The notes: generated by a model not told the origin, from the letters alone. Shown: positions 13,247 to 26,660, counted from the first letter of the stretch. The stretch: DNA of 64,000 nt from Diogma glabrata (GCA_963693315.1 OY856187.1:41963242-42027241), one strand, 5' to 3'. Made by a program: numbers and translations.

Positions 13247-14714
13247 CCATTGGTTTTGTGTTTTTTTTCCGTTACATAAATTTTCTTTTGTAATTGATGG
13301 CTTTCAAATAAATTTTAAATCAAAATTCTTTTGATTACTTAAAATCATTATAACAAAGTTGTATTTTAATTAACAGTAGCCTAAATAAATACTGTTTTAA
13401 TTAAGTTTAGTTTTTTAATCTAGAATCAAAAAAAACCTTATGATAAAGGATTGAAAATAAAAAAAATCACCGTACCCGAATACCATTTTTGTTTTACGTG
13501 GATATGATACTCCATTCAGTTTACATTGGCGGAGTATGATTTTGTTATTTTTGCTTTATGTTCACAAATTTCATTAAATGTTTTTCGATTCTGTTTAAGA
13601 TAGTGAATATTGTTTGTAAGGGTTGTTAAATTTGAAATAATTTTTTTCAGAAGAGAATAGCAACGTCCAACGTAACCACATATTGTTAACAATATTATTC
13701 TGACACATCAGTCACAACATTTAGAAGTAGTGTTTCCTTTGCAGCATACCAGTTTTTTTATTTTTAGATATTTGATTAAATTTTTTTTTTGTTTTTAATC
13801 ATTTTTGTATAAAATTTTTGACACAAATCTGAATTTTTAATGAATGGTGTAACATAAAATCATTTTTTGTAGATAATTAAATAACTGAAAATCAATGTTT
13901 ATATTTTTCAAATTGTTAAAAAATGCGGTTGGTTAAACTGGACTATTATTATATAAATACTTTTTTATTAAATTTATCGTAGATAAATTTAATATTTAAT
14001 TAAAAATATTAAAGGGAATTTCCAAACTAACGAAATATTTAATTCAGAATTAAAGTGTTTGGAAACTAAATTTTAAATTCACAAACAGTTTCTAGCCTGT
14101 ATCAATATCGGATGCTGTCTCATAAATAAAATTTGTAACAAAATAAAATCGAAACGATAATCGAAAAGCAATAAATATTAACCCGTGTCACTCTATTTTT
14201 CCTCTGATATCAAACCTATATCGATTATGTGTTATTCAGTTCTCAACCCCTAATCTATTGCTTAATATTCTTTGCTGTTCATTTTATGTGGAAAGCTGAT
14301 AATTTAGAAATTATTGTTATTGTTGTTGTTTGGCTCTCTAAATAACTCCAAACAAAGAGGGTTTTTGGGGTTGTAATTTTCCGTAAACAAAGGTAGTCTA
14401 TATACGTACTTTGAATGGACCTGGGAAAAATAACAATTGGGTTAGTTTATAATAGACTTTAATAATATCTTCAGATAATTAATCAATTCTAGGAAATTAT
14501 CATTTGGGATATATTGATTTTATCACGAATTATGAATGGATTTAGTTTTTTGTTGGTATATTTTCCTGTATAGTTATACTTTAAAAACGATATAATATAT
14601 TTCAGTTCTTCGTTTGATTGTTTACTGACTAACAAAGAAAGACGTTATAGTCTATGGATAAAAAACAGAAAAATACACTACAACACATTTGGGTGAAAAA
14701 AGTTTTTTTTATTA
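13247..14714. other. A/T-rich non-coding stretch
   Basis: No ORF, RNA gene or repeat boundary could be supported. Confidence 0.5.
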
Positions 14715-15142
14715 AATATAATATTAGTGTATTACACTTTTCAGTATTTTTCATTAAAAATTTACTAATTTTTCTATAATTCCAAATACATTTTAAGACT
14801 TCCGATCAATTAGGTTTGGAGTAAATCAAGGGAAAAAAACATAAAGAAAACGCCATTATTCAAAATTTTACAAAAAATGGTGGGGTGTAAGATTCAAAAA
14901 CGTATTTTTAAAGGAATACTGAAGTGGAGTCCATATATATAGGATACTCTACTTGACTTTATAAAAAAAATGTAGAACAAACAAAAACAACTTTATTTAT
15001 TTTTTAACCCGTCATCTTGTGAGGATTGGTTACTTTTATACGCATCTCGAATTTTAGGTTCATAGGAAATATCGTTTATGAGATAATCGATATAATGACA
15101 AAAACACATTTTACTCTCACCAATAGGGTTCGTTATAAAAAA
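14715..15142 (+). repeat. Dispersed repeat P, copy 1
   Basis: Matches 57264-57731 over most of its length with substitutions. Shared blocks include AAAACGCCAT, GGTGGGGTGT, CAACTTTATTTATTTTTTAAC, CATCTTGTG, ATTTTAGGTTC and a closing TTATAAAAAACGGAACC. No ORF is present. The left part seen in copy 2 (56780-57260) is missing here, so this is a truncated copy. Confidence 0.7.
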
Positions 15143-18100
15143 CGGAACCGAAATAATCAACAAATTTAAATATTTGACTTATATATAGATAATAATATTA
15201 ATTTTCCACAATTTTTCTAATAATATGAAGAAATAAATTTAAATATCAGTAAACCGACATGTAACAAGGCAAACAAAAAATATTGAACCACAGTTAATAA
15301 TTTTTGTAAATCACTAAAATTAATTATTCAAAATGCCCGTTTGTTTTTGTGTTTGTTTTCATTACTTTAATTTCTTTAAATTGTGTGTTCACAAAGAATA
15401 CCCCTTTTATCTTTTTCTTCAAAAATAAAAATAACAAAATTTTACTTCCATCTATACCTCACTACACACTTGGTTGTATGAACTAGATCCTAAAAGGTTT
15501 ATATTTATTGATATGACACATATTTGAACTTCTTAAACACCACACTTTCAAAATGTAATAGAAATGGGAGCATAAATATAAATATATCATTAGAGAATTT
15601 GATTTTCAAACTGAAAACGACTTGTACCGTTTATTTGACTTGTATAGTGTACTAATTTTTGCTAAAATATTTATGGGGTTACTGGTGATTTGCAACGGTT
15701 TGTTGATAAAAATCAAAAATAGGCAAAAATAGCATCTTAATCAATACAAAATCTCAGGTTCAGTAGAATTTTAGTCTAGTGAATTATAATTCCTTTATTA
15801 CGAATGTTATATAAACAATTCGGCTGTTAAATTTGAAATTGTTGAACAAAAATTTAGCGACTTAAAAACAAGCTATGCGACCTAAATTGTCGATATCCAC
15901 AGTTTCCATTTGTTAATATAGCTTTGCTATTTTATACTATTTGTGGGGTTATAAAAACGTACGTCCGTCAGCTTACTCTTAGTCTCAGCGTATAGTCAGG
16001 TAAAAATAAAACAAAAACTAATTTAAATAAAGTTAAATCCTCAAGTACATTTTTTTAATATTGTGTCTGTAGTTGTCAAGTTTCTGAAAGGAAATAATTT
16101 TGATGTGTTTTATTAATGTTGTTCTGAGTTCAAAAAACAAAACAATGAACAAAATAACATCGAAACAAAAAACCTAATTATCTTAAAAAAACAACGAAAT
16201 GTATTTAATCTTAGTGTAATCAGGACATGTACTTGACTTCCTTTTTTTTATTCTTTTGTGCTAAAGCAAAGATAACACAAAAAGGAAAAGGTGTTTGAAG
16301 TTTTTGTAGACTAACGAGATATAGTTAAAGTTTCTAAACATCTTTGTGTTTTAATTAGAAAGAAAACAAAAAAATTCTTTGTTAAAATATTTTGTCATAA
16401 AAATGTTTTTAGTTTTGCTTTTGTTTATTTTAAAAACTGAATTGCAGTTTTTATGTTGTTAAGTGGAAGAAAACCGAACTAAAATAAATGTTGCTTTGTC
16501 ATACAGTAAATTGACTTTGTTTACAGAAGAAAAAATTAATTGGAAATGACATAATTTGTGCTATTGTTGGGTAGTTAAATTTAGTAGAAACTATTACAAG
16601 ATGACATGGCATTCTTTTTTGACAGCATGTTGTTGTTTTCTTTCTTAACATGAACAGATATGAATATGTTTTTTATTAGACAAATTTATATCTTATTTGC
16701 GATTTTGTTACTTTTTATTTATATTTTCATACTTTAATATCTAGAATTTTTCTTCAACCTAACCATAGCATTTTACTTAAAAGTTAACAAAAACAATATT
16801 TCCAAACTTTTTGCCGAATTCTATAACATTTAATTACAGAGCAAATAACTCATAAACTATGATCATTTATACATAAATATTTTAACCGAAACGAGAAAAA
16901 AAAGAAGTTTTAGGCTAAAACACTAACAAAAATAAGAAAATATGAAAAGCACAAAAAGCATAAACTAGGTAGGAAGTTTAAGAAAACTTTACCATTAATC
17001 ATTTGTCGCTATTCATAATTTTTACGGTTCTCAACACATTTTTCCTCTTAATAACTTATAGTTCTTCGTAATTTTAAGGATTCTATAAATTTATATTGTT
17101 GTTTTTCTACCACTGAATCCTTTTATTCTCAACGTCTTTTCAATTTTCCGATATAATTTTCGATTCGGAAAAAAAATTTGAAATGAATGGATGTAGATGA
17201 AGGCTGAAATTGTTGTTATAATGATAATGACTATGATATTTTTATAGCTATTATTAATGTTTTTTGTTTAGCTAATTTAATAAGGTATTGTGTTGTGCTG
17301 AGTTAAAATTAATTAATTTATGAATGTTTTTAATAGCGATGATTGGTATCAGATGAACAGTTGGTTTTATTTTTATTTTATATTGGTTAGGGGTAACGTA
17401 AAGTTATTATTGTGGGCGTTTAATTAATTTCTTGTTTTTATGTCAATATTGATGATCGTGAATTTTTGGAGTGTTGTTTCGGGAGTTTATCAACTCAGTT
17501 TTATGGACTCATATATAAAAGAAATTGATTTAGAATTTTTGTTTGGTTCTGTGCTAAAAATTTAATTTTTTTGGGGCTAAGTGTCAAATATCAATTACTG
17601 AAAAACTTATAACAGTTGTTGTGACAAATATATTGTGTTAGCTGCAATTAATTTACATCTTTTAAATTTATTGATGCTGCATCGTCTCGGGCTTGGAGTT
17701 CATTTTTAATCGATTATTTCATTACCTATAAATTCTATCGATCAAAAGCTTAAGTGGCTGTAAAACTCGCGTGCAAACACAAAATAATAAATCCCAAAAT
17801 AAATAATGTTTCATTCATTTTATGTGCATTGATTCATTTGAGGTTGTGTTGGTACCGGGTCAAGTTGGGTATCGTATTAAAGGCCTATGATTTAAAAATT
17901 ATTTTAAAATTTTCTTCCTCAATGTTTTCTTTGTAATTTAAAAAAAATTACCATTGACCTTCCCTCGCCTAAGATCTGACCTTAATAAAGAAAACCGTTT
18001 AAAAAATAGTGCTGCTAGAAAATTTGAAAAATTTTAAATGCAAAATTTAACGATGGTTCTAGTGTTCATAATTCAATTTTGAGGGACTAGAAGTTTGAAG

Positions 18101-18775
18101 TTTAAAAAGAAGTATTTTTTTCTACATTCACTGAGTGGGGGTAGGGTTTTTATTTGAAAGGTCAGATAATTTTACAGTTTTTGTTATAATTTTTTTTTTT
18201 CGTGTCCGTCTTAATTTTAGAACTTACTAACAGTAACCACAAACTAAAATAAAATAAATCTAAACTTTGTTCTTAGAAATGTTGCTATAACTTAAGTTAT
18301 TCCATAAATTTTATTGATATTATGTGACGATAAACTTACCTTATTTTCATTTCCTTACTTGCTTTCATACATACATTTTATTGAATTTAATATAAATTTG
18401 CTTATTTCGTCGGTTTTCTCAACTAGCTGAATTTTCAGTTTAAACCAAATTTTGTAAAAATACGTAATTACGTGGAGCTTTGTAGGTTGATCGTGGGATT
18501 TTTGACTTATAGAAAGGATTTGATAAAATATCCATGAAGTCCCATATCCATGTTATAAAGTAAACTTAATTCTTTATCATTGAAAGATTTTAAGTGAAGT
18601 CGTCGTTTCATCATAAAGAACGACGAACTCTAACGGATAGCGGCGTTTAAAAGTTGCTGTTTTAGTTTCCGTATGTTTATTTTATTAGTTTACGGACTTC
18701 ATTCCATTGACCCATATATGTTTAAATTTGTACTAGGAGTTTAATGACAACATTATCTTTTGTATTTTACTTTCA
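15143..18775. other. A/T-rich non-coding stretch
   Basis: No coding region, tRNA or bounded repeat is supported in about 3.6 kb. The ORF at 17754-17936 has no recognisable feature. Confidence 0.5.
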
Positions 18776-18890
18776 AAATTGTTAATAATTGTTGATAATT
18801 GCTTTGTGCGAACTCACAATTATTTGACAGAACAAAGTGTTTGGTGAAGATGAAATTTGTAAAAACAAAATTTTGACATAAGGTGAAAAA
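18776..18890 (+). repeat. Left outer inverted flank of the Helitron composite
   Basis: GCTTTGTGCGAACT at 18801-18814 is the exact reverse complement of 26896-26909, and similarity continues on both sides (TTGTTAATA, ATTATTTGACAG and ACAAAATTTTGACA words). The two flanks bracket the Helitron composite, so it may have landed inside an older inverted-repeat element. Confidence 0.5.
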
Positions 18891-18939
18891 CTTCTTAATA
18901 TTTATGTTTGCTGTTAATAAATATATATAATATATATCT

Positions 18940-19722
18940 TCTTATATATATAAAAATCACATGTCACGATGTTTGTCCGCGATAAACTCCGCAACAACGT
19001 AAACAATCTTAATAAAATTGTGTTCAGTGTGTGTATAATGGTCCAACTTGAGAGATAGGATAGTTATTATTTTGATTGAACGCCTAAATATTTTTTAATT
19101 ACGAATTAAATGTTAAATATGGATAGTTCATTAGCAAACTTTCAGATGGCGGCGTAAATTAATTAATTTACTGTCAAACCTGCTTTATCGACTTTTTAAT
19201 CATCCATGTAGGGCCCATATAGACTATCATATGTTATTGAGCGATTATTTTGTTCCGGTATTTGCTGCAATGGCACTGCAAAAGGGGGAAAAGAAACGAA
19301 ATTCAATAAAATTTATATGGGATTTCATACAAAACACAACTTGTATAATTTTAAAAATTATCTATGAAATTTCTCATTTTGCTACAATTAAATAATTTAA
19401 ATTTCTTTTGGCGCTGCAAAAGGGGGAAAAGAGAATAAATTCAATAAAATTTATATGGGATTTCATTCAAAACACAACTTGAATAATTTTAAAAATTATC
19501 CATGAAATTTCTTATTATACTACAATTAAATAATTTAAGTTTCTTTATAAACTATTACTGACAATTACTGACAATATTGAGCATAATATATAAAATACTT
19601 TATTTTCTTCTGTCCGTAAAAGAAATACGAAAATAAGTTAAATTTTTCATACAAGTTACAAGTTAGTTCATACAAGTATGGGAAATTTTGGCAATTTTGA
19701 TGTTTGAGCGACTTAAGAATAA
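18940..19722 (+). mobile_element. Helitron 5' segment, copy 1
   Basis: Begins TCTTATATATATAAAAATC and runs to the next Helitron start at 19723. The first roughly 260 bp resemble the start of the Helitron at 23591. It contains a 138-bp tandem duplication at 19272-19548. It has no 3' end of its own and no coding sequence. The base before TC is T here; an alternative start at 18937 is preceded by A. Confidence 0.7.
19272..19548 (+). repeat. 138-bp tandem duplication, two units
   Basis: Two units begin GGCrCTGCAAAAGGGGGAAA at 19272 and 19410. The same pair occurs at 23157 and 23295 in the second A segment, so the duplication predates the A/A' duplication. Confidence 0.8.
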
Positions 19723-19884
19723 TCTTATGTATATAAAAATCACGTGTCACGATGTTTGTCCGCGATGAACTCCGTAACAATCTTAATGAAATTTTGAACA
19801 ATGTGTGTATGATGGTCCAGCTTGAGAGATAGGATAGTTATTATCTTGATTAAATGCCTAAATATTTTTTAATTGTATATTAAA
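19723..19884 (+). mobile_element. First 162 bp of the second Helitron, interrupted
   Basis: Identical in layout to 23591-23752, beginning A|TCTTATGTATATAAAAATC. At 19884 it stops in TAAA and abuts the CTAG terminus of the inverted B arm. The intact right-hand copy continues TGTTAAATATGG at this point. Confidence 0.75.
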
Positions 19885-21006
19885 CTAGCGGGACCCGGCG
19901 TGCTTTGCTACGCCTATAAATAAAGTTTGTGTGTATACATTTTGTTGACGTAGCAATAATTTCAAAAAATAGTAATGAGAAATGGTTTTCTATTTTTTTT
20001 TTTCAATATGCATGTAAAAGGATCAGCACTCTAGTTGATCAGTAAAATATAAAAAAATAGTATTATATATAAAACAAAGAATATATAAAAAATACGCGAT
20101 TATATAAGTTTTCAGGTGTGTAATCTATTTAGAACATTATACGGAACAAAAATCGATTCACAAATTTTCACAGTGCTCATGCGGTTTAATATACGCTTTC
20201 TTTACCGGTAGGTTACTAAAAACGTTGCAAAAAATTTTGATCGGTATATGATTTTATGGTCAGCAAGTGCAGTAAGAATAGCGACAATACATTCGATGAA
20301 GGTATAGAAGAAGTGATGCAAAAAAGGAATAAAAGAAGTGATGCAAAAAAAATCAAAATTATTTGGAAGTTTTTGTATATGAATTCATAGGATTTGAATT
20401 CATAGGATGAGAAATATTTCTATTTAGTCAACATTTTAAGTCATTTTAAAGTCATTATTATTGAATGTTGCAAATCAATGCGAAACTAATATCTTACACA
20501 CGGTTAATATATTGGCATATATGTTCCATATATGGACAACATTAATGGAATATTAATTTTTAAGCGAATTTGTGAGTAATTATTGCTCAAAGTAATTATT
20601 AAAAGTATTATTATTATAAGTAATTATTGTCGGGATTGAACTCACGCTCATCAGAGACATCATAGTTCAAAGCCATCTTACAGACTCAGCCACAGTGGAT
20701 GAAACAACAACGAAACATATTTCAATTTTCATGTTCAGATAATTTCTAAATTGAAACTTCATTATCGCATATTTATTTAAATTGAATTCTTCATCTGTGA
20801 TTATACAATTGTAAATTGTATTTGTTCCCGACACGAAACACACAAAAACTATTTTAAAGAAGTTTTTCTGAGAGAAAATAAAAAATGCTTTAAAATTGCA
20901 AAACTCATGTGAATTAAAATAATTACTTTAGCTTAATCACACTAAAAATCTCTAAAAACTATTTATTTTACACCAAATAGTGTAAACCTTTTGTTTATTT
21001 AACATT

Positions 21007-21233
21007 ATAACCCGTCGCATATTGTCGGTATCTCATAAGAAAGAAAATTCAAGAAAACTCGTCTTGAGTTGTTGATGGTCATTGCAAAAGCGAGTCGCAT
21101 TGGAAACTAAACGTTTGAATTCAAATGCCATATCTGTTGCGATCATTGAAATACTTAGCAACAGTACATCTTCCACTTTGAATTTTCCATTCAAAATTGT
21201 AGCTTCAACGACATTGTTCATCATCTTTTTCAC
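21007..21233 (-). pseudogene. Helitron helicase C-terminal relic (left arm)
   Basis: Mirror copy of the relic at 25344-25570; the first 66 codons from ATG are identical. See that entry for motif evidence. Being in the inverted arm it reads leftward. Confidence 0.7.
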
Positions 21234-22513
21234 CTAAAATTTCCAAAAAAATGTGCTATTTCAAAATATTTGACATTTTATTTTAATAAAATATTATACA
21301 TTCATTTTTCTATTTCATAAAATTATATTCAACGAAAAAAAACATTGATCAAAGCAAGCTACGCGCATAAACCGATATTTAATAAAAAACGAATTAAAAT
21401 AATTATCACCAATCACCAATGAAAAAATAATACACGACAATTGGAAAAAGCAAGCGTTGTGTATTTGGAAAACTTTAACATTAAAACCAATTTTTTAAAT
21501 ACAAATACGGCACCATCTATTGGCTAACCCAAATTTATGAGGCGTATATCACACTATCTATATATTGGTCAATAAAAAAAATTTGACATGAAATTGTAGA
21601 GTTGACGTTAACTTTAACTTAACCGTAACTTAAAACTCTATACAAAATTTTGATTTAAGGTTGGTAAGATATTAGGTATTCTTTGACGTTTGATTTGATA
21701 TTAATTTTGGTTTTGTAATCAATTTTATAAATCAATCAATGCTTTAAAAGTAACAAACTGATTTCACAATCAAAATTTAAAATAATAAATTTCGAAATAA
21801 ACATTTGATACAAAATTTAAAAATAAAAAAATTTATTTTCATATTAATTTTATGCTAATATTTGGCTTTAATTAAAGTCGCTCTTTTTATATCTTTTGCA
21901 TTTTTTAATAAATAAAATTTTATTTTTATGGACACTTGCAATTAAATATTAGTTACTAAACGTCAAAAAATCCTTAAGATAGAATGAAATGAACTTTACG
22001 TTAAGTTAACGTTAAGTTTACGTACCGACTATAAATGTTCTAGTGCATTTTCATACATTTGTACTTGACGTTAAGTTAAAGTTACCGACAATAAATCAAG
22101 CATAAAGGTTGTAAAATAAACTTTGCTAGTTTTTCATCCAGTTTTGATGACAATTTTTTTACCTCTAATCGTTCTATTTTAATTAGCAATACGTATAAGA
22201 GTATTTTTTAATTTGATAATGATTTTTGTAAATTAACATTGAAGACCAATGAAAAATTTAAAAAAATTATTGTTTTCTTTATTTTTACTCCTATTTTTAT
22301 TTAAACTTTATAAAAACCAATACACTAATTTTTTACAGATTTCGATACTTTATAGCACTACTATAATTAATATATAACCTCCACAAAATTGTTAATAATC
22401 TTTGGTAACGTATTTGACATAGCATAATATGCTTTTCGTTTATTATCAAATATAAAACAAAACTTTTTTACTAAAACAAATTTGATAGTCTAATAATGGC
22501 CTTATATGAAGTT

Positions 22514-22748
22514 AAGGCGCGCTATACACCTGAGCTAAACTATAAAAAAAAGCGAACTATGTTTTTAAAAAATAATGTATATAACGTAATTATGAAAAAA
22601 ACATTACCGAAACAAAATATTTAAAAAAGAAAAGAAAAACGGAAACATTACATTTTTTTGAAAAAGCTTTATTCGCATTAAAACATTACTTTTTTAAAAA
22701 CATAGTTCGCATATTTCGCATAGTTTAGCTCAGGTGTATAGCACGCCT
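22514..22748. mobile_element. hAT-like MITE in the left arm
   Basis: About 235 bp with long inverted ends reading AGGCGyGCTATACACCTGAG and a largely symmetrical interior. Flanks TGAAGTTA and TGAAGTTT form an 8-bp near-perfect target duplication, the length typical of hAT elements. Non-coding. Confidence 0.6.
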
Positions 22749-22824
22749 GAAGTTTACTATCAATTGAATAAATTGATTTACGCTGCCATCTGAAAGTTGG
22801 CATATGAACAATCCATATTTAACA

Positions 22825-23590
22825 TCTTATATATATAAAAATCACATGTCACGATGTTTGTCCGCGATAAACTCCGCAACAACGTAAACAATCTTAATAA
22901 AATTGTGTTCAGTGTGTGTATAATGGTCCAACTTGAGAGATAGGATAGTTATTATTTTGATTGAACGCCTAAATATTTTTTAATTACGAATTAAATGTTA
23001 AATATGGATAGTTCATTAGCAAACTTTCAGATGGCGGCGTAAATTAATTAATTTACTGTCAAACCTGCTTTATCGACTTTTTAATCATCCATGTAGGGCC
23101 CATATAGACTATCATATGTTATTGAGCGATTATTTTGTTCCGGTATTTGCTGCAATGGCACTGCAAAAGGGGGAAAAGAAACGAAATTCAATAAAATTTA
23201 TATGGGATTTCATACAAAACACAACTTGTATAATTTTAAAAATTATCTATGAAATTTCTCATTTTGCTACAATTAAATAATTTAAATTTCTTTTGGCGCT
23301 GCAAAAGGGGGAAAAGAGAATAAATTCAATAAAATTTATATGGGATTTCATTCAAAACACAACTTGAATAATTTTAAAAATTATCTATGAAATTTCTTAT
23401 TATACTACAATTAAATAATTTAAGTTTCTTTATGAACTATTACTGACAATTACTGACAATATTGAGCATAATATATAAAATACTTTATTTTCTTCTGTCC
23501 GTAAAAGAAATACGAAAATAAGTTAAATTTTTCATACAAGTTTGTATGGGAAATTTTGGCAATTTTCATGTTTGAGCGACTTAAGAATAA
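22825..23590 (+). mobile_element. Helitron 5' segment, copy 2
   Basis: Second copy of 18940-19722, starting A|TCTTATATATATAAAAATC. It differs from copy 1 by a short deletion near 23541 relative to 19652-19675 and a few substitutions. It separates the two B arms as the spacer of the large palindrome. Confidence 0.75.
23157..23433 (+). repeat. 138-bp tandem duplication, second location
   Basis: Same two-unit structure as 19272-19548, with units starting at 23157 and 23295. Confidence 0.8.
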
Positions 23591-23829
23591 TCTTATGTAT
23601 ATAAAAATCACGTGTCACGATGTTTGTCCGCGATGAACTCCGTAACAATCTTAATGAAATTTTGAACAATGTGTGTATGATGGTCCAGCTTGAGAGATAG
23701 GATAGTTATTATCTTGATTAAATGCCTAAATATTTTTTAATTGTATATTAAATGTTAAATATGGATTGTTCATATGCCAACTTTCAGATGGCAGCGTAAA
23801 TCAATTTATTCAATTGATAGTAAACTTCA

Positions 23830-24062
23830 GGCGTGCTATACACCTGAGCTAAACTATGCGAAATATGCGAACTATGTTTTTAAAAAAGTAATGTTTTAAT
23901 GCGAATAAAGCTTTTTCAAAAAAATGTAATGTTTCCGTTTTTCTTTTCTTTTTTAAATATTTTGTTTCGGTAATGTTTTTTTCATAATTACGTTATATAC
24001 ATTATTTTTTAAAAACATAGTTCGCTTTTTTTTATAGTTTAGCTCAGGTGTATAGCGCGCCT
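23830..24062. mobile_element. hAT-like MITE in the right arm
   Basis: Mirror copy of the left-arm MITE. Ends GGCGTGCTATACACCTGAGC and its inverse; flanks AAACTTCA (23822-23829) and TAACTTCA (24063-24070) match at 7 of 8 positions. Confidence 0.6.
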
Positions 24063-25343
24063 TAACTTCATATAAGGCCATTATTAGACTATCAAATTTG
24101 TTTTAGTAAAAAAGTTTTGTTTTATATTTGATAATAAACGAAAAGCATATTATGCTATGTCAAATACGTTACCAAAGATTATTAACAATTTTGTGGAGGT
24201 TATATATTAATTATAGTAGTGCTATAAAGTATCGAAATCTGTAAAAAATTAGTGTATTGGTTTTTATAAAGTTTAAATAAAAATAGGAGTAAAAATAAAG
24301 AAAACAATAATTTTTTTAAATTTTTCATTGGTCTTCAATGTTAATTTACAAAAATCATTATCAAATTAAAAAATACTCTTATACGTATTGCTAATTAAAA
24401 TAGAACGATTAGAGGTAAAAAAATTGTCATCAAAACTGGATGAAAAACTAGCAAAGTTTATTTTACAACCTTTATGCTTGATTTATTGTCGGTAACTTTA
24501 ACTTAACGTCAAGTACAAATGTATGAAAATGCACTAGAACATTTATAGTCGGTACGTAAACTTAACGTTAACTTAACGTAAAGTTCATTTCATTCTATCT
24601 TAAGGATTTTTTGACGTTTAGTAACTAATATTTAATTGCAAGTGTCCATAAAAATAAAATTTTATTTATTAAAAAATGCAAAAGATATAAAAAGAGCGAC
24701 TTTAATTAAAGCCAAATATTAGCATAAAATTAATATGAAAATAAATTTTTTTATTTTTAAATTTTGTATCAAATGTTTATTTCGAAATTTATTATTTTAA
24801 ATTTTGATTGTGAAATCAGTTTGTTACTTTTAAAGCATTGATTGATTTATAAAATTGATTACAAAACCAAAATTAATATCAAATCAAACGTCAAAGAATA
24901 CCTAATATCTTACCAACCTTAAATCAAAATTTTGTATAGAGTTTTAAGTTACGGTTAAGTTAAAGTTAACGTCAACTCTACAATTTCATGTCAAATTTTT
25001 TTTATTGACCAATATATAGATAGTGTGATATACGCCTCATAAATTTGGGTTAGCCAATAGATGGTGCCGTATTTGTATTTAAAAAATTGGTTTTAATGTT
25101 AAAGTTTTCCAAATACACAACGCTTGCTTTTTCCAATTGTCGTGTATTATTTTTTCATTGGTGATTGGTGATAATTATTTTAATTGGTTTTTTATTAAAT
25201 ATCGGTTTATGCGCGTAGCTTGCTTTGATCAATGTTTTTTTTCGTTGAATATAATTTTATGAAATAGAAAAATGAATGTATAATATTTTATTAAAATAAA
25301 ATGTCAAATATTTTGAAATAGCACATTTTTTTGGAAATTTTAG

Positions 25344-25570
25344 GTGAAAAAGATGATGAACAATGTCGTTGAAGCTACAATTTTGAATGGAAAATTCAAA
25401 GTGGAAGATGTACTGTTGCTAAGTATTTCAATGATCGCAACAGATATGGCATTTGAATTCAAACGTTTAGTTTCCAATGCGACTCGCTTTTGCAATGACC
25501 ATCAACAACTCAAGACGAGTTTTCTTGAATTTTCTTTCTTATGAGATACCGACAATATGCGACGGGTTAT
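25344..25570 (+). pseudogene. Helitron helicase C-terminal relic (right arm)
   Basis: The 66-codon frame contains NNVVEATILNG, EDVLL and TDMAFEFKRL, the order seen just before the last helicase motifs of Helitron-encoded Pif1-like proteins. A second frame then continues with FPMRLAFAMTIN, matching the conserved segment leading into the final helicase motif, before similarity is lost. So one frameshift lies between FKRL and FPMRL, and the C-terminal motif with its Gln and Arg is gone. An intron-like pyrimidine tract ending TTTTAG precedes the frame. In intact Helitrons this domain unwinds DNA for rolling-circle transposition. The family assignment rests on recalled motifs and was not searched. 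Confidence 0.7.
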
Positions 25571-25875
25571 AATGTTAAATAAACAAAAGGTTTACACTAT
25601 TTGGTGTAAAATAAATAGTTTTTAGAGATTTTTAGAGTGATTAAGCTAAAGTAATTATTTTAATTCACATGAGTTTTGCAATTTTAAAGCATTTTTTATT
25701 TTCTCTCAGAAAAACTTCTTTAAAATAGTTTTTGTGTGTTTCGTGTCGGGAACAAATACAATTTACAATTGTATAATCACAGATGAAGAATTCAATTTAA
25801 ATAAATATGCGATAATGAAGTTTCAATTTAGAAATTATCTGAACATGAAAATTGAAATATGTTTCGTTGTTGTTT

Positions 25876-25950
25876 CATCCACTGTGGCTGAGTCTGTAAG
25901 ATGGCTTTGAACTATGATGTCTCTGATGAGCGTGAGTTCAATCCCGACAA
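25876..25950 (+). repeat. tRNA-like head inside the Helitron
   Basis: TGGCTGAGTCTGTAAGATGG resembles an A box and GAGTTCAATCCCGAC a B box, about 50 bp apart, the spacing of a tRNA with a long variable arm (Ser or Leu type). It may be a SINE head or tRNA pseudogene captured by the Helitron. The mirror copy is at about 20627-20701. Confidence 0.35.
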
Positions 25951-26660
25951 TAATTACTTATAATAATAATACTTTTAATAATTACTTTGAGCAATAATTA
26001 CTCACAAATTCGCTTAAAAATTAATATTCCATTAATGTTGTCCATTTATGGAACATATATGCCAATATATTAACCGTGTGTAAGATATTAGTTTCGCATT
26101 GATTTGCAACATTCAATAATAATGACTTTAAAATGACTTAAAATGTTGACTAAATAGAAATATTTCTCATCCTATGAATTCAAATCCTATGAATTCATAT
26201 ACAAAAACTTCCAAATAATTTTGATTTTTTTTGCATCACTTCTTTTATTCCTTTTTTGCATCACTTCTTCTATACCTTCATCGAATGTATTGTCGCTATT
26301 CTTACTGCACTTGCTGACCATAAAATCATATACCGATCAAAATTTTTTGCAACGTTTTTAGTAACCTACCGGTAAAGAAAGCGTATATTAAACCGCATGA
26401 GCACTGTGAAAATTTGTGAATCGATTTTTGTTCCGTATAATGTTCTAAATAGATTACACACCTGAAAACTTATATAATCGCGTATTTTTTATATATTCTT
26501 TGTTTTATATATAATACTATTTTTTTATATTTTACTGATCAACTAGAGTGCTGATCCTTTTACATGCATATTGAAAAAAAAAAATAGAAAACCATTTCTC
26601 ATTACTATTTTTTGAAATTATTGCTACGTCAACAAAATGTATACACACAAACTTTATTTA

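Larger units (their letters stand above)
19885..22825 (-). mobile_element. Helitron B arm, inverted copy
   Basis: Reverse complement of 23752-26692 with only scattered differences, for example one base in the word matching 20528 and 26045, and a few bases near 21385 and 25185. Its 3' end is exact at CTAG, while it lacks the first 162 bp of the Helitron. It carries all internal features of the right arm in mirror image: the helicase relic, a tRNA-like head at about 20627-20701, and a MITE at 22514-22748. Confidence 0.85.

Noticed and set aside
21033..25544. Identical 66-codon ORFs on both strands as a duplicated host gene
   Set aside because: They are mirror copies of the Helitron helicase relic within the B arms; sequence continues in another frame after a shift.
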